Shown here: positions 15,564-23,063 of the stretch, one piece after another
How positions within the stretch are numbered: the stretch's first letter is position 1
Layout of the letters: the number at the start of each line of letters is the position of its first letter
From: Kineosporia sp. NBRC 101731
Lineage (GTDB): Bacteria > Actinomycetota > Actinomycetes > Actinomycetales > Kineosporiaceae
Direction of reading: 5' to 3'
DNA: 64,000 nucleotides
NCBI RefSeq assembly: GCF_030269305.1
Contig: NZ_BSTC01000001.1
Coordinates: 881,467-945,466, forward strand
Notes under the pieces: generated by a model
Database searches by the model: none
Told to the model about the DNA's origin: nothing
What the model saw: only the letters and a program-made list of their open reading frames with translations
Translations under genes and position numbers: made by a program

Positions 15564-15986
15564 TTGGGACAACACTGACCCGCCCCACAGGTTAGGGCAG
15601 GGACGCCCGATCGGCAGCCGACCGGGGTGCAATCCCTCCGACAGATTACCGTGCGGTAGGCCGAATGGTTGGTCTACCCACGGGTTAGGTGCCGGATCCG
15701 GGCCAAAATCACCTTCTCGCCCGCCTCGTCCCCACCGTCAGCAACCGCAAGGCAACGCAGGGGTATCTCCCGGCAGTGCTCCGCCGGCGAAGGATACCCA
15801 GCCGCTGAGGAGTCACGCCGCAGCCTCCCCGGGCCGGGTCGGCCGCCCGCGCAGGATCCCTAAGGGCAGGTAGTTACGGCCGGGCCGGTGGTAGTGCACC
15901 GGATCTGGCTTGTTGCCATCCGGGTCCAGGTAGGTCAAGGGCTTGCTGGGCGGCGGGTTGTGCCAGATCGATCTGTAGGAACGTGG
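15564..15986. other. Intergenic region with the tRNA promoter and a possible gene remnant
   Basis: About 420 bases without an intact gene. The part next to 15563 should contain the tRNA-Lys promoter. On the minus strand, codons 15815 down to 15986 continue in frame beyond the stop of the decayed dehydrogenase and read like protein (L-D-P-D-G-N-K-P-D-P-V-H-Y-H). This may be a fragment of another or the same lost gene. Confidence 0.4.
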
Positions 15987-16361
15987 TCAGCGTTCTTTGT
16001 GCGATGCGGGGACGAGTACGACCTTGCCGAAGGCGGTGCGGGACTCGGCCAGCTCCATGGCGTCGGCCACTTGATCGAGGGGCATCCGGGCGGCGATCTT
16101 GGCGGTGATGGAACCCCTGGCGAGCAAGGTGAGGACTTCGCCCAGATCGCTTCGGACCCGGGACCGGAACGCCGTGGGCCGCAGGAGGTGGCCCGCCCAC
16201 AGGTCGTAGAAGTAGGCCTTCTTGCCGTTGGGCAGGAGGTGCAGGGCAAAGACGCGGGCGAGGTTGCCCAGGAAAGCCGGCCACAACGACCCGTCCTGGT
16301 TCATCGCTGCCGCGATGGCGTACGAGACCAGGGTTCCACCGGGAGCCAGCAGCTTCCCGCG
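15987..16361 (-). pseudogene. C-terminal remnant of a zinc/NADPH MDR oxidoreductase
   Basis: About 125 residues match the C-terminal half of medium-chain dehydrogenases/quinone reductases: L-L-A-P-G-G-T-L-V-S-Y from the Rossmann fold, then A-R-M-P-L-D-Q-V-A-D-A-M-E-L and F-G-K-V-V-L-V-P at the end. A full protein would have about 320-340 residues. The N-terminal catalytic half and the first part of the nucleotide-binding domain are missing. The frame runs upstream into the GGDEF-EAL gene, where the sequence is no longer MDR-like, so the break is next to that gene's stop codon. It is probably not functional. Confidence 0.7.
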
Positions 16362-16366
16362 GCTGC

Positions 16367-18367
16367 TCAGGAAGCGCGGTCCGGAGCCTTCGTCACGGAC
16401 TTCAGGATGAAGTCCGAGGCCTGTGCCGCCGGCATCGGCCGGGCGAAGTAGTATCCCTGTGCCCGCTGGCACCCGAGCAAGGTCAATTCGTTGGCCTGGT
16501 AGGGAGTTTCAATGCCTTCGGCGATCGTGTCGAGGTGCAGGGCCTGGCCGAGGCGGATGACGGCCTCGGCCACCGCCGAACCCTCGGGCTGGCCGTTCAG
16601 CTTCGCCACGAAGCTCTGGTCCAGCTTCAGAATGTCGACCGGCAGCTGGGTCAGGTAGCTGATGCTGGAGTAGCCGGTGCCGAAATCGTCGACGGCTATC
16701 CGGATCCCGGTGTCGCGCAGCTCCTGCAGCTGGCGCAGGGCGGCGGAGTCCTTGACCAGGGCCGTCTCGGTGACCTCCAGTACGAGGCCGGTCGGGTCGT
16801 AGTCGGTCCGGGCCAGCACCTCGAGGATCTCCTCGACCAGGTGAGGGCGTTCCAGCTGGCGGGGCGACACGTTGACGCTCACGGAGAGGGCCGGGATCCG
16901 GTCACGCCACTCGCGGACCTGCCGGCAGGACTGCTCCAGCACGCTCATGCCCAGCCCGTGGATCAGGCCGGTCTCCTCGGCGATCGGGATGAACAGGCCG
17001 GGGGAGAGCATGCCGCGGGTGGGGTGGCGCCAGCGGATCAGGGCCTCCAGGCCCACCAGATCTCCGCTGCTCAGGTCCATGATCGGCTGGTAGTAGGCCT
17101 CGATCTGCTGGTCCGCGACGGCCCGGCGCAGGTCTTCGCGCAGTTCCACGAGCTGCTCGTCCGCCTCCAGCCCGCCGCCGTCGGCGAAGAGCTGCCAGCT
17201 GTGGGTGCCGGCCCGCTTGCTGGCGTACATCGCGAGGTCGGCCTGGTGCAGTACTTCGCGTTCGGCGGCGGAGTCCGAGCCCTGGGGAAAGGCGTGGACG
17301 GCGATGCCGATGCTGGTCCGGACCTGGACCGGCCGACCGAGGACGTTCAGCGGTGCGGACAGGCCGGCCCGGATCCGCTCGGCGATGGCCACCGCCTCGG
17401 TGGCGCTCTCCAGACCCTCGATGATCATGGCGAACTCGTCGCCGCCCAGGCGCACCACGGTGTCCGAGCTGCGCACCGACTCGCCCAGGACATCGGCGAA
17501 ATGCTGGAGCACCTGGTCGCCGCCGACGTGCCCGAGGGTGTCGTTGATCTGCTTGAACCCGTCCAGGTCGAGCAGCATCACCGCCACCTCCCGGCCGGAC
17601 TCCGCAGACCGGTCGGCCGCCCGGGGCAGCACCTCGGCCAGCATCAGCCGGTTGGCCAGGCCGGTCAGCGGGTCGGTCAGGTTCATCCTGCGACTGCGCC
17701 GCAGCGCGAGCAGGCCCCGCACCGTGACGCCGAGCAGGGTCAGTGCCATCAGGACCGCCAGCACCGTGAGGGCCACCGTGAGGTCACGGGACCGGGCGTA
17801 CGAACGGCGGGCGGCGAGCATCTCGGCCTCGGAGTCGGCGTCGACGCTCGCGTGCAGCCGTCTCAGCGCGGTCTGGGCGGTGCGGGTGAGCGGAGCGGTG
17901 AGGTACTCCCGCAGTTCGAGGAAGGTGTCGGCGTCGCTGGGGAAGTCGGAAGCGACCGGCAGCAGCTCGCGCTGGAACACGGCCCGGTACTCGTACAGCG
18001 CGTTGGCGAACAGGGTCCGGTCGGTGTCCAGGTTCGTGGCGGGAAGGGCCGCGAAGCCCTTCCACGACGCATCGATCTGAGCGTTCGCCGCGGCGATGCG
18101 GCTCAGGACCTGGTCGAGGCCTTCCTCGTCGTCGGCCAGGACCAGGTTGTCGACCTCGTAGAGGACCTGCTCGTAGCCCAGGCTCACCTCGTTCAGCGCC
18201 TGACCGGCCAGCTGGTTGTTGCGGTAGATCTCTTCCAGACGGTCCTGGGTACTGCCGACCTGCCGCACGGCCATCACACCGAGCACGATCAGCACGGCGC
18301 ACAGCAGCGTCACGACAGCCGTGAGGTACCCGGCGACCGGCCGGTTCCTCGACACCCCGAGCGCCAC
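16367..18367 (-). CDS. Membrane GGDEF-EAL cyclic-di-GMP protein
   Basis: The 666-residue protein has a membrane helix at about 12-35, an extracytoplasmic helical sensor (about 40-195, 4-helix-bundle-like), a second helix at about 197-217, a GGDEF domain (about 225-390) with intact G-G-D-E-F near 308, and an EAL domain (about 405-655) with E-A-L near 438, D-D-F-G-T-G-Y-S and A-E-G-I-E-T. Both active sites look complete, so it could make and break c-di-GMP, with the sensor deciding which dominates. It starts with GTG at 18367. No partner gene is adjacent; its 3' end abuts the MDR remnant. Confidence 0.88.
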   Translation of the reverse strand: MALGVSRNRPVAGYLTAVVTLLCAVLIVLGVMAVRQVGSTQDRLEEIYRNNQLAGQALNEVSLGYEQVLYEVDNLVLADDEEGLDQVLSRIAAANAQIDASWKGFAALPATNLDTDRTLFANALYEYRAVFQRELLPVASDFPSDADTFLELREYLTAPLTRTAQTALRRLHASVDADSEAEMLAARRSYARSRDLTVALTVLAVLMALTLLGVTVRGLLALRRSRRMNLTDPLTGLANRLMLAEVLPRAADRSAESGREVAVMLLDLDGFKQINDTLGHVGGDQVLQHFADVLGESVRSSDTVVRLGGDEFAMIIEGLESATEAVAIAERIRAGLSAPLNVLGRPVQVRTSIGIAVHAFPQGSDSAAEREVLHQADLAMYASKRAGTHSWQLFADGGGLEADEQLVELREDLRRAVADQQIEAYYQPIMDLSSGDLVGLEALIRWRHPTRGMLSPGLFIPIAEETGLIHGLGMSVLEQSCRQVREWRDRIPALSVSVNVSPRQLERPHLVEEILEVLARTDYDPTGLVLEVTETALVKDSAALRQLQELRDTGIRIAVDDFGTGYSSISYLTQLPVDILKLDQSFVAKLNGQPEGSAVAEAVIRLGQALHLDTIAEGIETPYQANELTLLGCQRAQGYYFARPMPAAQASDFILKSVTKAPDRAS

Positions 18368-18605
18368 GACCAGTACCCCGTTCCCTCCGGCGACTGCTCT
18401 TCATCGGCGGTCCGGGAGGGATTCTTGACCTTGGGCCCGGTGAAGAACGAAAAGAGCCCCGTGGCATGGGGGTACAAGGCCTGAGCCGGGCGGGTTTCCC
18501 CGCCTCGGTTCTCTCAAGCGCGGGTGCCCCACGCTCCGACTCCTAGCAGGACTGAGTGTCGGCCGGAACCCGCTGCCGAATCATCATGACCCGAAAGGTT
18601 CTTCC

Positions 18606-20849
18606 ATGGCGTGGCACTTGTTCCGGTTGGGACGCTGGTCGTTCCGTCACCGGCGGATCGTCGCGGGTTTCTGGCTCGCCGTTCTGGTTCTCATGGGGGT
18701 GGGATCATCCACCCTCGCCGGTGCGACGAACGACAACTTCTCCCTGCCCGGGCTGGAGTCGACCGATGCGTTCAGTCTGATCGAGGAGCGCAGCCCCGGT
18801 GCCTCACCGGACGGTGCCACGGCCCGTCTGGTCTTCGAGGCGCCGGAAGGCCAGACCCTCAAGCAGAACGAGAAGGCGATCACTGCGGCCCTCGCGACGG
18901 TCACGACGGACGACGTGCAGTCGATCGCAGACCCGTTCACCTCCGGCACGGTCTCGGAGAACGGCCGGGTCGGGTACGCCACCGTCACCTACTCCACGTC
19001 GTCCGTCGATCTGACCGACGCGGACAAGGACGCCCTCGAGGCGGGTAAGAGCGCGGCCGAGGACGCCGGTCTGACCACCGCGATCGGTGGGGACGCCCTG
19101 GTCGCCGAGGCGGCCGCTCCGACTGCCGAGATCATCGGTGTGGTGGTCGCTTTCGTCGTTCTGATCGTCACCTTTGGCTCGCTGGTCGCGGCCGGGATGC
19201 CGCTGCTCACAGCCATCATCGGGGTCGGGATCGGTGCGGCGGGCATCACCACGCTGACCGGATTCGTCGAGCTGAGCTCCACCACCCCGGCGCTGGGCTC
19301 GATGCTGGGGCTGGCCGTCGGCATCGACTACGCCCTGTTCATCATGTCCCGCTACCAGCACGAGGTGAGGTCCGGGCGAGCCCCGGAGGAAGCGGCCGGG
19401 GTCGCGGTCGGAACGGCCGGCTCGGCCGTGGTGTTCGCCGGTCTCACCGTGGTGATCGCCCTGGCCGGGCTGTCGGTCACGGGCGTCAGCTTCCTCACCC
19501 AGATGGGTATCGCCGGGGCCGCGATGGTCGCCGTCGCCGTGATCATCGCCCTCACCCTGCTGCCCGCCTTCCTCGGGTTCGCCGGGAAGCGGGTGCTCAA
19601 GGGCGGCATCAAGGGCCTCAAGCAGAGGGACGCCGAGGGTGACGGCACCGTACGCACCAACGGTTTGCGCTGGGTCGAGGCAGTGAGCCGGCACAAGGTG
19701 GTCGCCCTGATCGGCGGCGTCGCCCTGGCCGCCGTCATCTCCATCCCGGTGACGAAGATGGAACTGGCGATCCCGGACGACGCCACGGCCCCCGCCGGCA
19801 GTGACACCAACATCGCCTACAACCTGATCGCCGACAATTTCGGCGCCGGCGCCAACGGCCCCCTGGTCGTGGTGGTCGACACCATCGACGCCACCGATCC
19901 CGTCGCCGCGGTGAACACCGTGGTGACGAAGCTCCAGGCCATCGACACCGACGTGGCCGCAGTGGTGCCGCCGGTGACCAGCGACAGCGCCGAGGCGACG
20001 GCAGCCTTCGAACAGCAGCTGGACGCCGTGCACTTCGCCACCGTCACGGTGATCCCGGAGAGCGGCCCCTCCGAAGCCTCCACCAAAGACCTGGTGCAGG
20101 CCATCCGGGACGATCTCTCCTCGTTGCCGGGCGACACCGGTGCGACAGCCATGGTTACCGGCCAGACCGCCGTCGGCGTGGACATCTCGCAGAAACTGCT
20201 CGACGTGTTCCCGCTCTACCTGATCGTGGTGGTGGGCCTGGCGTTCATCCTGCTGATCCTGGTGTTCCGCTCGATCCTGGTACCGCTCAAGGCCGCCCTG
20301 GGCTTCCTGCTCTCGGTCGGGGTCGCGCTGGGTTCCACGGTGGCCGTGTTCCAGTGGGGCTGGCTGAACAACCTGATCGGCCTGGACGTCACCACCCCGG
20401 TGGTGTTCATCCTGCCCCTGCTGCTCACCGGTGTGCTGTTCGGCCTGGCCATGGACTACGAGGTCTTCCTCGTGACCCGCATGCGCGAGGCCTACGTGCA
20501 CGGGACTGAGGCCCGGCAGGCCGTGATCGAGGGCTTCTCGCACAGCGCCCGCGTGGTGGTGGCGGCCGCGATCATCATGTTCGGCGTGTTCGCGGGCTTC
20601 GCCCTCGGCGACGACGTGATGATCAAGACCATCGGATTCGGCCTGGCCGTAGGCGTCATCGCCGACGCCTTCCTGGTGCGCATGCTCATCGTCCCGGCCG
20701 TGATGGCCATCGCGGGCAAGGGCATCTGGTGGCTGCCGACGTGGCTCGAGCGGGCCCTGCCCGACTTCGACATCGAGGGCGAGGCCCTGACCGAGAAGCT
20801 CGGGCAGCCCGCCGGTTCAGCAGAACACCCGGTGCCCGCGGAGCACTGA
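18606..20849 (+). CDS. MMPL/RND-family transporter
   Basis: The 747-residue protein has the two-fold MMPL layout: one N-terminal helix (about 15-38), a periplasmic-type loop (40-175), five helices (about 176-325), a second single helix (about 370), a second loop and a final set of five helices (about 530-700). The D-Y-A-L-F and D-Y-E-V-F sequences in the two halves contain the Asp-Tyr pairs of proton relay. Family members export lipids, peptides or drugs using the proton gradient. A GAAAGG lies about 7 bases before the ATG. No regulator or lipid synthesis gene is adjacent, so the substrate cannot be predicted. Confidence 0.85.
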   Translation: MAWHLFRLGRWSFRHRRIVAGFWLAVLVLMGVGSSTLAGATNDNFSLPGLESTDAFSLIEERSPGASPDGATARLVFEAPEGQTLKQNEKAITAALATVTTDDVQSIADPFTSGTVSENGRVGYATVTYSTSSVDLTDADKDALEAGKSAAEDAGLTTAIGGDALVAEAAAPTAEIIGVVVAFVVLIVTFGSLVAAGMPLLTAIIGVGIGAAGITTLTGFVELSSTTPALGSMLGLAVGIDYALFIMSRYQHEVRSGRAPEEAAGVAVGTAGSAVVFAGLTVVIALAGLSVTGVSFLTQMGIAGAAMVAVAVIIALTLLPAFLGFAGKRVLKGGIKGLKQRDAEGDGTVRTNGLRWVEAVSRHKVVALIGGVALAAVISIPVTKMELAIPDDATAPAGSDTNIAYNLIADNFGAGANGPLVVVVDTIDATDPVAAVNTVVTKLQAIDTDVAAVVPPVTSDSAEATAAFEQQLDAVHFATVTVIPESGPSEASTKDLVQAIRDDLSSLPGDTGATAMVTGQTAVGVDISQKLLDVFPLYLIVVVGLAFILLILVFRSILVPLKAALGFLLSVGVALGSTVAVFQWGWLNNLIGLDVTTPVVFILPLLLTGVLFGLAMDYEVFLVTRMREAYVHGTEARQAVIEGFSHSARVVVAAAIIMFGVFAGFALGDDVMIKTIGFGLAVGVIADAFLVRMLIVPAVMAIAGKGIWWLPTWLERALPDFDIEGEALTEKLGQPAGSAEHPVPAEH

Positions 20850-20864
20850 GCCCGCGACCGGTCA

Positions 20865-20912
20865 CTGCGGCGATCATGCACATCCCGCCCGGGACGGGCA
20901 TGATCGCCGCAG
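20865..20912 (+). terminator. Terminator after the MMPL gene
   Basis: A perfect 15-base-pair inverted repeat (20865-20879 with 20898-20912) enclosing a second small hairpin (tcccg/cggga at 20883-20894), 15 bases after the transporter stop. It shares the gatcatgc core with the repeat at 22940-23057. Confidence 0.65.
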
Positions 20913-20942
20913 ACCCCGCCGGATGAACGAGGCCGACAAACC

Positions 20943-22385
20943 ATGATCACGAACCACCTGCCGACCGGTGAGAACCCGCTGGGTCGGCTGAGCCGTTTCG
21001 ACGGCTCGACCTTCCATACCGTGCCCGAGGGCAGCGTCGACGCGCCGTTCGTGCACGTCTTCGTCCACGGCTGGCAGCCGGGATTCCAGCGCCAGGAACG
21101 TCTCCACGCCCTCACCGACGTGCTCCACGCCCTCCCGGCCTGGGACCCGCGCCTCACCGACGCCACCGGCCGCACCCTGATCTCCTACTACCAGGCACTG
21201 CTGGACGCCTTGGTATCTCTGGGACCTGACCACTGCGTCCTCTGGTATTCATGGTTGGACGAATCCGCCACGGACACCGACCTTCTGCTGGCCTTCCGTT
21301 CCCGGCAGGCGACCCAGATCAACGGCCGGCGGCTGGCCCTGGCCCTGCAACAGGCATCGGGACGGCCCGATGCCCGGTTACAGCTCATCGGGCACAGTCA
21401 CGGCAGCGCCGTGGCGGTGCACGCGGCGGTCTCGCTGGGCCGGCCCCCGGAACAGATCACGCTGCTGGACGCCCCGGAGAGCGCGATGACCCGGATCGGT
21501 GGTGCGGCCGACCTCATCGACGCGGTCCTGCCCCGGCTGGCACCCGGCCGCGACGGTGACACGCCCTTCGTCGACTCGTACACCAGCGTTTTCGGCCGGC
21601 CCTACCACCGCAAGCCCGGGCTGTCCGCGGTCGTGGACGTGGCTCTCACCCCGGGCCGTCCACCGATGCGTGACCCGCGCCGGGCCATCAACTGGGCCCA
21701 CCTGTACGCCGTTGAATGGTATGCACTTTCGGTGCTCGATCCGGACCGCGCAGTGGGCTACGGCTGGTCTCCGCTGACCGGCGCCGACCCATCGGCCCGG
21801 TCGGCGCTGTCGTCGTCCTACTACTCGGTCCTCCCACGTCGCCCGCTCGATCTGCGCTCCCGTCGCGACCTTCCGCAGACCCCGGCGGCGCGACGGATGG
21901 CGGCGCTGCCGATGCAGCACACCCCGGTCGTCGGTGCTGAGCTGTACCTGAGCCCGCAGGCTCCGGACGCCGCGCTGATCCTGAACAGCGTGCCCGGTGA
22001 CTTCCTCGTCGAGTTCGACCTCGAGATCGAGGAAGGCGACGAGAACGTGCAGATCCAGATCGCGGTGGACGCGGTGCCCGCCTTCGTGGCACAGACCCGC
22101 TTCCCGGTCCCGCAGGCCGGCCGTTACGTGATGCTCTCCGACGGCCGGCCCGGCGAGCATCTGCTCACCGCCACGATGACCGGTAGCGGATCGGCGGTCT
22201 CGATCACCGGGGTCAGCATGGTCAACTGGCGCGGCGCCGACGAGGGCTTCTCCTTCCAGCGCACCGCCTGGGCGATCTTCTCGGCCGGGGCCGTGACGGG
22301 CGGCATCGCCACCGCGTTCACCCTGATCACCGCGAGCTGGACCGTCCGCCGGGTTCTGTCCCGGATCACCCGTCGGCACCGGTGA
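20943..22385 (+). CDS. Alpha/beta-hydrolase (lipase-like) with C-terminal membrane anchor
   Basis: The 480-residue protein has an oxyanion-type H-G-W segment near residue 42, the nucleophile elbow G-H-S-H-G with Ser152, and later L-L-D-A-P-E and N-W-A-H-L-Y supplying possible acid and base residues. The region 310-430 is a beta-rich domain, and a hydrophobic helix at about 440-465 followed by Arg-rich residues suggests a C-terminal tail anchor. No N-terminal signal peptide is seen, so the catalytic domain is probably cytoplasmic. The terminator before it makes an independent promoter likely. Substrate unknown; esterase or lipase activity is inferred from the fold. Confidence 0.65.
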   Translation: MITNHLPTGENPLGRLSRFDGSTFHTVPEGSVDAPFVHVFVHGWQPGFQRQERLHALTDVLHALPAWDPRLTDATGRTLISYYQALLDALVSLGPDHCVLWYSWLDESATDTDLLLAFRSRQATQINGRRLALALQQASGRPDARLQLIGHSHGSAVAVHAAVSLGRPPEQITLLDAPESAMTRIGGAADLIDAVLPRLAPGRDGDTPFVDSYTSVFGRPYHRKPGLSAVVDVALTPGRPPMRDPRRAINWAHLYAVEWYALSVLDPDRAVGYGWSPLTGADPSARSALSSSYYSVLPRRPLDLRSRRDLPQTPAARRMAALPMQHTPVVGAELYLSPQAPDAALILNSVPGDFLVEFDLEIEEGDENVQIQIAVDAVPAFVAQTRFPVPQAGRYVMLSDGRPGEHLLTATMTGSGSAVSITGVSMVNWRGADEGFSFQRTAWAIFSAGAVTGGIATAFTLITASWTVRRVLSRITRRHR

Positions 22386-22404
22386 ACTGCACCAGGATGG
22401 ACGG

Positions 22405-22947
22405 GTGACGCAGAGCCTCGAACTCCTCCTCGATCCACAGCTCGACGCCGCCGTTCGTGAGCAGTGGCAGCGGCTGATCGACGCCGGGCTGCCCAGCCAG
22501 GGCCGGCACACCGGCTCCAGCAATGCCCCGCACATCACTCTCACGGTCGCGAGCAGTGTTCCGGAGCCGATGGAGGACGAGCTTCACGACCTGGTCGGGA
22601 GGGTTCCGGTCCGGATCGGGCTGGGTGGGCTGCAGTGTTTCGGGAGACCGGACGGCCGGCAGATCATCGTGCGCCCGATCGTGGTGAACCAGGATCTCCT
22701 GCGGCTCCAGGAAGAGGCGGCCCGGCGCTTCGACGGGCTGCCCGGTACCGATCGGCGCCTGACCCCGGGGCACTGGTCGCCGCACGTCACGCTCGGGCAC
22801 AAGTTCACGCCGCAACAGGTGGGCGAGGCGATCGAGGTGCTCGGGCCGATGAGCGAACGGGAGGGCGAGGCGATAGCCCTACGCCGCTGGAACTCTGACG
22901 CTCGACAGGCCTGGCTCCTCGGCCCCTCCAACAAACCTTCTCCGTGA
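22405..22947 (+). CDS. 2'-5' RNA ligase-like 2H phosphoesterase
   Basis: The 180-residue protein has the two H-x-T signatures of the 2H superfamily: P-H-I-T-L-T near residue 36 and P-H-V-T-L-G near residue 132. Members open cyclic phosphates or 2'-5' bonds in RNA and nucleotides. It starts with GTG 19 bases after the hydrolase gene, so the two may form an operon. The stop codon TGA is itself part of the long inverted repeat that follows. The cellular substrate is not predictable from sequence. Confidence 0.75.
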   Translation: MTQSLELLLDPQLDAAVREQWQRLIDAGLPSQGRHTGSSNAPHITLTVASSVPEPMEDELHDLVGRVPVRIGLGGLQCFGRPDGRQIIVRPIVVNQDLLRLQEEAARRFDGLPGTDRRLTPGHWSPHVTLGHKFTPQQVGEAIEVLGPMSEREGEAIALRRWNSDARQAWLLGPSNKPSP

Positions 22948-23057
22948 TCATGCAAATCCCCCAGCCTTCGGCCGGGAGGTGCCCCCACTCCCCAGTGTTC
23001 TAGAACTCTGACGCTGAGAGTTCTAGAACTCCGGGGAGGTTTTGCATGATCACGGAG
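22940..23057. terminator. Bidirectional terminator made of a long inverted repeat
   Basis: ctccgtgatcatgcaaa (22940-22956) is perfectly matched by its complement at 23041-23057. Between them lie further dyads built on agttctagaact (about 22994-23031). It separates two convergent genes and overlaps the stop codon of the plus-strand one. On the plus strand a run of T follows (23060-23066). Confidence 0.75.
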
Positions 23058-23063
23058 GGTTTT

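Noticed and set aside
16535-18484. A 649-codon open frame on the plus strand
   Set aside because: It lies opposite the GGDEF-EAL gene and is full of Gly, Gln, Asp and His, the usual antisense look of a high-GC gene. The minus strand has all domain motifs.
18368-18605. Possible c-di-GMP riboswitch near the GGDEF-EAL gene
   Set aside because: The region has only a small GC hairpin and none of the conserved GEMM core bases.
18804-20543. A 579-codon minus-strand frame
   Set aside because: Antisense to the MMPL transporter and composed mainly of His, Asp, Gln and Gly.
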